Positions 1 to 5,323 of a stretch of 7,000 nt of DNA are shown here, one piece after another; position 1 is the first letter of the stretch, and each line of letters begins with the position of its first letter. A program made the position numbers and the translations under genes. This DNA is from Pseudomonadales bacterium. GTDB lineage: Bacteria; Pseudomonadota; Gammaproteobacteria; Pseudomonadales; IMCC2047. The stretch is from the NCBI GenBank assembly GCA_021736745.1, contig JAIPFG010000167.1:1-7000 (forward strand), in the 5' to 3' direction. The notes beneath the pieces were generated by a model. The model was not told the DNA's origin. It searched no databases and worked only from the letters and a program-made list of their open reading frames with translations.

Positions 1-1882
1 GACGGATAATCTCGTTAATCGAATGCCCGGCAATAAAAAGTTTGGCGGTCTCTTCGATGGTGTCTTTCGTATCGGATACCTTATCGCTAGTCTGATGGTT
101 ACGGGTAATTTCCAGAAAGGCCTGGCCATATTTGTCGAGTTTGCTCTTACCAACACCCGAAATGCGATTGAGCTGTTCCAAGGTTTGCGGCAATAGATTG
201 GCCATTTCCATGAGTGTGGCATCATGAAAAATAACGTAGGGAGGCACCCCTTGTTCATCCGCTAACTGTTTACGGCAAGCGCGTAGAGCCTCCCAAAGTG
301 CCTGATCCTGACCTTTGAAGTTGCTTTTCGATGCCTTGCGAGTAGTCTTTTCTGTCACGTCTTTCCGCAGGTTTAAGGATTCTTCACCGCGCAGGATCGG
401 GCGGCATTTCTGCTGTAGTTTCAGTGCACCAAAGCCAGCAATATCAACGGATAAATAACCACGTGCTACAAGTTGACGGAAAACTGAGCGCCACTGATTA
501 ATTTCCAGGTTACGACCGACGCCGTAGGTGCTGATCTGGTTGTGTCCATGCTGGACAATTTTATCGGTTTCGTTGCCAAGCAGTACATCAATCACATGGT
601 TAACGCCAAAGCGCTGGCCGGTACGGTATACGCAACTCAACGCTTTTTGTGTGGCTTCAGTGCCATCCCAGGTTTCCACTGGGGTGATACAGGTATCACA
701 ATTGCCACAGGCGACGGGAGAGTCTTCGCCAAAATAGTGCAGTAGCGCATGACGCCGACAACTGGTAATTTCACACAGACCGAGCATCGCATTGAGTTTG
801 TGCAGTTCAGCGCGTTTGTGCTGTTCATTGGCTTCTGAGCCTTCGACCATCTGTCGTAATTTCACCACATCCTGCAGGCCGTAAGTCATCCAGGCCGTGG
901 AGGGGGTGCCATCTCGTCCGGCACGACCGGTTTCCTGATAATATGCTTCAATGCTTTTGGGTAGATCGAGGTGGGCGACAAAACGCACGTCCGGTTTATC
1001 GATCCCCATACCAAAAGCGATAGTGGCAACAATAATAACTCCGTCCTCCCGTAAAAAACGCTGCTGGTGCTGTTGCCTTGTGCCGTTAGCCAAACCCGCA
1101 TGGTAGGGCAGAGCGGTAAATCCCTGCTCAGAGAGCCATTCAGCCGTCGCCTCTACTTTCTTACGCGATAAGCAGTAAACAATACCGGCATCATTAGGAT
1201 GTTCATTTTTCAGTAGGCGTAATAGCTGTTGTCGTGGATTGTTTTTTTGAGTGATCCGGTACTGGATATTCGGGCGGTCAAAGCCAGCAATAAAGAGTTT
1301 GGCATCCTCAAGGTTCAAGCGTTGAATGATTTCAGTACGGGTACGTTGGTCGGCGGTGGCGGTCAGAGCAATACGCGGTATGTTTGGAAACTGCTCATGT
1401 AAGATATTAAGGCTCAAATAGTCGCTGCGAAAATCATGCCCCCACTGGGAAACACAGTGTGCTTCATCGATGGCAAATAGAGCAATGTCAATCTGTTGAA
1501 GTAATTCAAAGGTCTGTGGTTGATTCAGACGCTCGGGTGCAATATAGAGCAGGTCCAACGTGCCGTTGCTCAGTTGTTGCTCTATCTCTCTGGTTTGTGA
1601 CATGTTTAGTGTAGAGTTGAGAAAGGCGGCTCGAAGGCCTAGCTGGATCATGGCGTCGACCTGATCCTGCATCAGTGCGATCAATGGTGAAATAACAATG
1701 CCGACACCGGGCCGCACCAATGCCGGAATCTGGTAGCAGAGAGATTTGCCACCGCCGGTGGGCATTAGCACTAAAGCATCGCCGCCATGACTTACTGTAT
1801 CGACGATCTCGGCTTGAGGGCCGCGAAAGCTGTCGTAACCGAAGGTGGTTTGTAATATTTTTAAGGGAGAGATGGCTGTCAT
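1..1882 (-). CDS. recQ: ATP-dependent DNA helicase RecQ (C-terminus cut by window edge)
   Basis: RecQ unwinds DNA 3'-5' using ATP and acts in recombinational repair and at stalled forks. About 627 residues are visible in one uninterrupted frame. Seen: Walker A MPTGGGKS at residues 40-47, the DEAH box at 139-142 followed by the RecQ-specific CVSQWGHDFR aromatic-rich loop, and motif VI QETGRAGRDG at 316-325 with its arginine finger. The four zinc-ligand cysteines of the RQC domain are present (C375, C392, C395, C398, in SCRR and CGNCDTC). An HRDC domain follows at roughly 517-592. The frame then continues past the point where the 609-residue E. coli protein ends, into a segment (about 605-627) resembling the helix-turn-helix extension of longer bacterial RecQs. 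The ATG at 1882 is preceded by AGGAAG at 8-nt spacing and gives a normal N-terminus. Nothing suggests a break. Identification is near certain; only the total length is unknown. Confidence 0.97.
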   Translation of the reverse strand, partial: MTAISPLKILQTTFGYDSFRGPQAEIVDTVSHGGDALVLMPTGGGKSLCYQIPALVRPGVGIVISPLIALMQDQVDAMIQLGLRAAFLNSTLNMSQTREIEQQLSNGTLDLLYIAPERLNQPQTFELLQQIDIALFAIDEAHCVSQWGHDFRSDYLSLNILHEQFPNIPRIALTATADQRTRTEIIQRLNLEDAKLFIAGFDRPNIQYRITQKNNPRQQLLRLLKNEHPNDAGIVYCLSRKKVEATAEWLSEQGFTALPYHAGLANGTRQQHQQRFLREDGVIIVATIAFGMGIDKPDVRFVAHLDLPKSIEAYYQETGRAGRDGTPSTAWMTYGLQDVVKLRQMVEGSEANEQHKRAELHKLNAMLGLCEITSCRRHALLHYFGEDSPVACGNCDTCITPVETWDGTEATQKALSCVYRTGQRFGVNHVIDVLLGNETDKIVQHGHNQISTYGVGRNLEINQWRSVFRQLVARGYLSVDIAGFGALKLQQKCRPILRGEESLNLRKDVTEKTTRKASKSNFKGQDQALWEALRACRKQLADEQGVPPYVIFHDATLMEMANLLPQTLEQLNRISGVGKSKLDKYGQAFLEITRNHQTSDKVSDTKDTIEETAKLFIAGHSINEIIR

Positions 1883-1890
1883 ATAAGTGA

Positions 1891-1896
1891 CTTCCT
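1891..1896 (-). promoter_or_regulatory. Ribosome binding site of recQ
   Basis: On the minus strand AGGAAG lies 8 nt before the ATG at 1882. It is a good Shine-Dalgarno match at ideal spacing and supports that start over later in-frame ATGs. Confidence 0.75.
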
Positions 1897-1932
1897 GTCA
1901 GAAGAAAATAAAAATAAATTGGCGATGATAAT

Positions 1933-1954
1933 TTGTAAAAATACTATATTACAA
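1933..1954. promoter_or_regulatory. AT-rich dyad upstream of recQ, possible operator
   Basis: Perfect 6-bp inverted repeat TTGTAA/TTACAA with a 10-bp centre, about 50-70 bp upstream of the recQ start. It does not match LexA (CTGT-N8-ACAG) or FNR (TTGAT-N4-ATCAA) sites. In such AT-rich DNA it could occur by chance, so an operator role is only a guess. Confidence 0.2.
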
Positions 1955-2132
1955 TAAGTTATTGGCATATCTTAATCTGAATTCAAGATGTGGAGGCTTA
2001 AGTCTTCGTTACCACGCGCCATCTGGATCTGATTCCTGTTCATCGGTACGTTGAGCCTAGTGTGTTGTATTATACGGGTTGTGGATTCAGGATTGTTGGT
2101 TGCAATAAAAAATACACTGTGGACGTTCGCTC

Positions 2133-2357
2133 ATGATTAACAAAGAACACCTTCTCGCTATAGCCAATATGCCAATGCCCTTTGGCAGGTATGCGGGGAA
2201 AGTCATTATTGATTTGCCGGAGGAGTATCTGCTCTGGTTTGCCAACAAAGGGTTTCCCTCCGGGAATCTTGGGGAGTTGATGCAAATAGCGTTGGAAATA
2301 AAAATCAATGGACAGGAGGCCGTCCTTGATCCGTTACGGGGTGTTTCTTTTAACTAA
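2133..2357 (+). CDS. DUF3820 family small protein (QSregVF_b-type)
   Basis: A complete 74-residue soluble protein with no signal peptide or membrane segment. It matches the DUF3820 family, annotated in databases as 'putative quorum-sensing-regulated virulence factor'. Conserved blocks visible are MPFGRYAG (residues 16-23), IDLPEEYLLWFA (26-37), KGFPSGNLGELM (39-50) and the ending LDPLRG (66-71). Length is typical. The biochemical function is unknown, and the database name rests on limited Pseudomonas data. The ATG at 2133 has only a weak GGA-type ribosome site 9 nt upstream, but it places the LxxxANMPMPFG beginning where relatives start. The gene is divergent from recQ and convergent with sulP across 18 bp, so it is probably monocistronic. 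The family assignment is firm; any role in virulence or quorum sensing here is unsupported. Confidence 0.85.
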   Translation: MINKEHLLAIANMPMPFGRYAGKVIIDLPEEYLLWFANKGFPSGNLGELMQIALEIKINGQEAVLDPLRGVSFN

Positions 2358-2378
2358 GGAACTCACCTGAGTCCCCTA
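2355..2378. terminator. Imperfect palindrome spanning stop to stop, possible bidirectional terminator
   Basis: The 18-bp gap between two convergent genes is itself a dyad: ACTCA (2361-2365) and TGAGT (2368-2372) around a CC centre, flanked by GG (2358-2359) and CC (2374-2375). Pairing can continue into the stop codons, TA (2355-2356) with TA (2377-2378), with two mismatches. There is no T-run on either side, so it is not a classical intrinsic terminator. The position suits end protection or bidirectional termination. Confidence 0.3.
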
Positions 2379-3941
2379 AGCTAAACTGTCTTCCGCGACA
2401 AAATACTTAGGGTCCTCAATCACATTGACCTCCACTAAGTTACCTGCTTTACGCAAAAGTTTCCGGCATTCCGCACTTAAATGGACTAAGTGTAGGGTTT
2501 TGTTAGCATTAAGATAACGTTCCGCTAAGGTATCGATGGCTTCAAGGCCTGAATGATCGGCAACACGGGAACGGGCAAAATCGATCACGACCTCATCATT
2601 ATCCCATTGTGGGTCGAAACGGTCGAGAAAAGAGGTGACTGAGCCAAAAAATAAGGGGCCGATCACGGCGTACACGGTAGAGCCTTTGTGATCTTCCCGC
2701 GCTTCTATACGGATATGTTTGGCATGCTCCCAGGCAAAGACGATGGCGGAAACAATGACTCCAACCACAACAGCAATGGCTAAATCAGTAGCTACTGTCA
2801 CGGCGGATACCAAAATTAACACCATCGAATCACTGCGAGGGACTTTGCCGATAATCCGGAAGCTGCTCCATTCGAAGGTTCCGATAACGACAATAAACAT
2901 AACGCCAATCAAAGCCGCCAATGGAATTTGCTCAATCAGCGAAGAAGCAACCAGAATAAAGAGTAGCAGGAACAAGGCAGCGGATATGCCGGACAGACGG
3001 CCTCGGCCGCCGGAGTTCACATTGATCATGCTTTGACCGATCATTGCGCAACCGCCCATACCGCCAAAAAATCCGGTAACAGTGTTGGCAATACCCTGAC
3101 CGATACATTCTTTATTGCCGCGTCCGCGTGATTCTGTAATTTCGTCTACCAAGCGGAGAGTCAGGAGTGATTCGATGAGGCCAATGGCCGCTAAAACGAT
3201 CGAGTAGGGAAGGATAATCCAGAACGTTTCAAGGTTAACGGGTACCAGAGGTAAATGGAAGCTGGGCAAGCCGCCCTTGATGGAAGCAATATCACCCACG
3301 ACCCGGGTATCCAGATCGAGACCGATAACCAACAGACTGACCACGACAATGGCCGCCAGCGAGGAGGGTATGGCCGTGGTAATTTTGGGTAAATAATGAA
3401 TGATGACCATGGTTGTTAGGACAAGTCCCAGCAGAAGGTATAATTGTTTGCCCTGTAGCCAGGCGATATCAATAATGGAGCCCTCCAGAAAAGTTTCCTG
3501 CAACCAGCCTGGCTCTCCTGTGATGCCAAACTGACTGAGTTGGGCCAGGAAAATCACAATGGCCAGGCCATTAACAAAACCCAGCATCACCGGGTGGGGT
3601 ACCATCCGGATAAATTTGCCGAGCTTAAGCAACCCTGCAAGCATCTGCAAGATACCCATCAAAACAACCGTCGCAAATAAATATTCCACACCATGATCGG
3701 CAACCAGTGTCACCATAACCACGGCTAATGCGCCGGTGGCACCGGAAATCATACCGGGTCTTCCGCCAATACAAGCGGTAATTAAACCCACCATAAAGGC
3801 GGCATAGAGGCCTACCAAGGGGTCAACGCCCGCGACGAAGGCGAAAGCTACGGCTTCTGGAACCAGAGCAAGAGCGACGGTTAAACCGGATAATAGATCA
3901 TTTTTAAAGGTAGTGACTTTACTGGGGTGGAAATCAAACAT
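2376..3941 (-). CDS. SulP family inorganic anion transporter with STAS domain
   Basis: A complete 521-residue inner-membrane protein of the SulP/SLC26 family, which moves anions such as sulfate, bicarbonate or dicarboxylates, usually with H+ or Na+. The N-terminal 400 or so residues are a series of hydrophobic segments. SulP hallmarks are the early VPEAVAFAFVAG (27-38), SGATGALAVV (66-75), the conserved glutamate in GLIESLLT (254-261) and the FFGGMGGCAMIGQS stretch (291-304) followed by NSGGRGRLSG. A cytoplasmic STAS domain occupies about 420-515; its ADHSGLEAID (461-470) aligns with the SpoIIAA phosphorylation loop, placing S464 at the regulatory serine position (inference). No fused carbonic anhydrase or cyclic-nucleotide domain is present, and length is ordinary for the short bacterial type. 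The ATG at 3941 lacks a strong Shine-Dalgarno site. No sulfur or carbon gene lies beside it, so the substrate cannot be named. It appears to be transcribed alone from the promoter at 4056-4084. Confidence 0.96.
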   Translation of the reverse strand: MFDFHPSKVTTFKNDLLSGLTVALALVPEAVAFAFVAGVDPLVGLYAAFMVGLITACIGGRPGMISGATGALAVVMVTLVADHGVEYLFATVVLMGILQMLAGLLKLGKFIRMVPHPVMLGFVNGLAIVIFLAQLSQFGITGEPGWLQETFLEGSIIDIAWLQGKQLYLLLGLVLTTMVIIHYLPKITTAIPSSLAAIVVVSLLVIGLDLDTRVVGDIASIKGGLPSFHLPLVPVNLETFWIILPYSIVLAAIGLIESLLTLRLVDEITESRGRGNKECIGQGIANTVTGFFGGMGGCAMIGQSMINVNSGGRGRLSGISAALFLLLFILVASSLIEQIPLAALIGVMFIVVIGTFEWSSFRIIGKVPRSDSMVLILVSAVTVATDLAIAVVVGVIVSAIVFAWEHAKHIRIEAREDHKGSTVYAVIGPLFFGSVTSFLDRFDPQWDNDEVVIDFARSRVADHSGLEAIDTLAERYLNANKTLHLVHLSAECRKLLRKAGNLVEVNVIEDPKYFVAEDSLA

Positions 3942-4055
3942 CTGAAGAACTCAAAACAACGCAATGAATAACGGCCCGGTTCACTGTGGGTGACAAGGCG
4001 AAATAAAACCAATCGGCGGGGCTTAGTGGTGAAACGGCGAGTGGAAAAGGCGTGC

Positions 4056-4084
4056 ATTCTAACGAATGAGTAGCCACATTACAA
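4056..4084 (-). promoter_or_regulatory. Sigma70-type promoter of sulP
   Basis: On the minus strand TTGTAA (4084-4079; 4 of 6 to the -35 consensus) and TAGAAT (4061-4056; 5 of 6 to the -10) are separated by exactly 17 bp. Transcription would begin near 4049, giving a leader of about 107 nt. The -10 overlaps a small dyad CATTC-TAAC-GAATG (4055-4068), which could be an operator or coincidence. Confidence 0.6.
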
Positions 4085-4144
4085 ACTGGTTTGGCAGTGC
4101 CTTCCTTTCATAGAGATTGTGGCTGGGGTGAAAATATATTTTGG

Positions 4145-4294
4145 GGTCAGAACCGATAGGTTGTTAAGTCAATCTACAGAAGGATTGGGTAGTTTGGAGT
4201 CACACCAACAATGGAGCTAAGGCCCTGGTATTTTTTAACCTTGATTTTAGAGCGGAATGTCATCGATAGTGCTCGCCCCATTTATTCTCTGACC
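4145..4294. repeat. Inverted GGTCAGA words, possible REP-like remnant
   Basis: TTTTGGGGTCAGAACC ends at 4154; on the other strand GGTCAGAG followed by AATAAATGGGG reads leftward from 4294. The shared 7-bp word GGTCAGA is inverted across 150 bp. GGGGTCAGA-type words recur in gammaproteobacterial intergenic repeats associated with REP-type (Y1) transposases. Only one degenerate pair is here and no transposase, so this is weak. Confidence 0.2.
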
Positions 4295-4296
4295 AG

Positions 4297-4350
4297 TGCT
4301 GAATGAAAGGCTGAGACATCTTTGTCATTGTGGGCAGGTGTCATTCAGCA
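4297..4350. repeat. 10-bp perfect inverted repeat with nested hairpin
   Basis: TGCTGAATGA (4297-4306) and TCATTCAGCA (4341-4350) are exact reverse complements around 34 nt. Inside them GACA-TCTT-TGTC (4315-4326) makes a second 4-bp stem. The structure ends 82 nt before the M50 start. It could be a folded leader, a protein-binding site, or the ends of a tiny inserted element; no T-run follows that would make it an intrinsic terminator. Confidence 0.5.
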
Positions 4351-4369
4351 GGACGCGGCGTTATATTCC

Positions 4370-4399
4370 TGGCAACCGGTCAAAAATACAAGCTAGAAT
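4370..4399 (+). promoter_or_regulatory. Possible promoter of the M50-lapA pair
   Basis: TAGAAT at 4394-4399 is a 5-of-6 match to the -10 consensus and shares the TAGAATGC context of the sulP -10. The best -35 is poor (TGGCAA, 4370-4375, 18-bp spacer). Transcription would start near 4406, leaving a leader of about 27 nt that just includes the ribosome binding site. Confidence 0.3.
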
Positions 4400-4417
4400 G
4401 CGACCTGAAATACCTTT

Positions 4418-4424
4418 AAGGAAA
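4418..4424 (+). promoter_or_regulatory. Ribosome binding site of the M50 gene
   Basis: AAGGAAA lies 8 nt before the ATG at 4433. This good match at good spacing fixes the start, which leaves a short N-terminus leading straight into the first membrane helix. Confidence 0.7.
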
Positions 4425-4432
4425 GTGTTCAT

Positions 4433-5071
4433 ATGTTATCGTTATTGCTCAACGGGCAGGCTCTGGTCTTCGGAATAATCCTCGTCGCTATTATTTTTTC
4501 ACTGACATTGCATGAATATGGGCATGCCAGATCGGCCAAATGGTTGGGGGATGACACCGCAGAGAGAATGGGAAGGCTAACCTTGAATCCGGCCGCCCAT
4601 GTAGATCCGGTGGGTTTGTTGATGGTGGTATTGGTAGGTTTTGGCTACGCGAAACCCGTGCCCATTAGCCCCAATAAAATGCGGCAACCTTGGGCTGGCG
4701 CGGCTGTCGCGGCGGCGGGGCCCCTGATGAATTTACTGTTAGCAATCTTATCCGTGAACCTGCTGTTATGGGGGGTAAAGACAGGCTCATTTGCTTTCTC
4801 GGACCCGCCTGCTTTGGCGCTGATAATACTTTCTAAAATCAATTTGTTACTGATGTTATTTAATCTAATTCCTTTGGGTCCATTGGACGGTCACTACATC
4901 ATGTCCTGGTTTTTGCCGGTAAGGCTGCGCCATCCGTATGACGACTTCAATAACCGTTATGGTTCTTTTGTGTTTATCGGATTGATTATTTTAAGCCTGC
5001 TCGGTGTGCCGATTTTTCATTTTTTAATGTCATTTAGCGCGGCCTTGATTCCGTATATCAGTTTCTTTTAA
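4433..5071 (+). CDS. Site-2 protease family (peptidase M50) membrane metallopeptidase
   Basis: A 212-residue integral membrane protein of the M50 family, zinc peptidases that cleave substrates within or next to the membrane. The first helix (about 10-28) runs into the zinc motif HEYGH (27-31). The second catalytic block NLIPLGPLDGH (144-154) supplies the third metal ligand, D152. The intermediate GRLTLNPAAHVDPVG (47-61) and AAAGPLMNLLLA (93-104) are also typical. Five to six membrane segments are expected, the last two near 175-210. There is no PDZ or CBS domain, so this is the minimal short type, not RseP (about 450 residues with PDZ domains). All metal ligands are present, so activity is likely, but substrates of this subgroup are largely unknown. 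The lapA-like gene follows after 48 bp, probably in the same transcript. Confidence 0.93.
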   Translation: MLSLLLNGQALVFGIILVAIIFSLTLHEYGHARSAKWLGDDTAERMGRLTLNPAAHVDPVGLLMVVLVGFGYAKPVPISPNKMRQPWAGAAVAAAGPLMNLLLAILSVNLLLWGVKTGSFAFSDPPALALIILSKINLLLMLFNLIPLGPLDGHYIMSWFLPVRLRHPYDDFNNRYGSFVFIGLIILSLLGVPIFHFLMSFSAALIPYISFF

Positions 5072-5119
5072 TGTGGTGTTGTGCAGCCTTTGTCTCAGTT
5101 CAAAGTAAGCGGGTGACAA

Positions 5120-5323
5120 GTGAATATTAAATTAGCGCTAACTCTTCTGATTGTTTGTCTAGTCCTGGTTTTTGTTTTTCAAAATACCGTCGTGGTTAAA
5201 ATTCAGTTTTTATTTTGGTCAATTTCAATGTCGCGCTCACTGCTCATCTTGACTTTTACCGCGGTTGGTATCCTCATTGGCTGGTTATTAAAAAGCTTTG
5301 TTTCTATCAAGAAGAAAGAGTAG
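5120..5323 (+). CDS. Short LapA-domain (DUF1049) inner-membrane protein
   Basis: A 67-residue protein with two membrane segments (about 4-21 and 39-60) joined by a short loop and ending in KKKE. The pattern FVFQNTVVVKIQFLFW, then SLLILTFTAVGILIGWLL, is the LapA domain: the QN after helix 1 and the G-I-L-I-G in helix 2 are characteristic. E. coli LapA (about 100 residues) works with LapB and FtsH in controlling LpxC and thus lipopolysaccharide synthesis; it has a longer cytoplasmic tail, missing here, and sits beside lapB, which is not seen. This is therefore better treated as a stand-alone DUF1049 protein than as lapA proper. The start must be the GTG at 5120, since an in-frame TGA lies two codons upstream; the ribosome site is weak. 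It lies 48 bp after the M50 gene. Confidence 0.83.
   Translation: MNIKLALTLLIVCLVLVFVFQNTVVVKIQFLFWSISMSRSLLILTFTAVGILIGWLLKSFVSIKKKE

Larger units (their letters stand above)
1883..2132. other. Divergent intergenic region between recQ and the DUF3820 gene
   Basis: This 250-bp spacer should hold the promoters of both recQ (leftward) and the DUF3820 gene (rightward). Its recQ-proximal half (about 1900-1975) is markedly AT-rich. It carries the dyad TTGTAA (1933-1938), 10-bp spacer, TTACAA (1949-1954). I could not pick a convincing -35/-10 pair for either gene: candidates such as TTGTAA lack a good -10 at 16-18 bp. No ORF with recognisable similarity and no RNA gene is visible. Confidence 0.6.
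3942..4432. other. 491-bp intergenic region between divergent sulP and M50 genes
   Basis: No credible gene. The left part holds the sulP promoter and a roughly 107-nt sulP leader. The centre (about 4130-4295) carries a pair of GGGGTCAGA-like words in opposite orientation (GGTCAGA 4145-4151, TCTGACC 4288-4294). The right part contains a 10-bp perfect inverted repeat (4297-4350) and, just before the M50 gene, a -10-like TAGAAT and a ribosome binding site. A 60-codon ORF beginning at 4296 overlaps the M50 start and resembles nothing I know. Confidence 0.6.

Noticed and set aside
528..1101. Several short ORFs on both strands
   Set aside because: All lie within recQ in other frames; the recQ frame carries the zinc cysteines and motif VI without interruption.
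1883..2132. LexA, Fur or FNR site upstream of recQ
   Set aside because: I looked for CTGT-N8-ACAG, GATAATGATAAT-like and TTGAT-N4-ATCAA patterns; only a loose GATGATAAT fragment and the unrelated TTGTAA/TTACAA dyad are there.
2070..2308. Two minus-strand ORFs of 71-73 codons
   Set aside because: Both are antisense to the DUF3820 gene, whose conserved family blocks identify the real strand.
2719..3036. 105-codon plus-strand ORF
   Set aside because: Antisense to the membrane part of sulP; its Thr/Ile-rich repeats come from the reverse complement of hydrophobic codons.
4296..4478. 60-codon plus-strand ORF just before the M50 gene
   Set aside because: It overlaps the M50 start in another frame, is rich in Arg and Cys like out-of-frame translation, has no ribosome site, resembles no family I know, and begins inside the inverted repeat.
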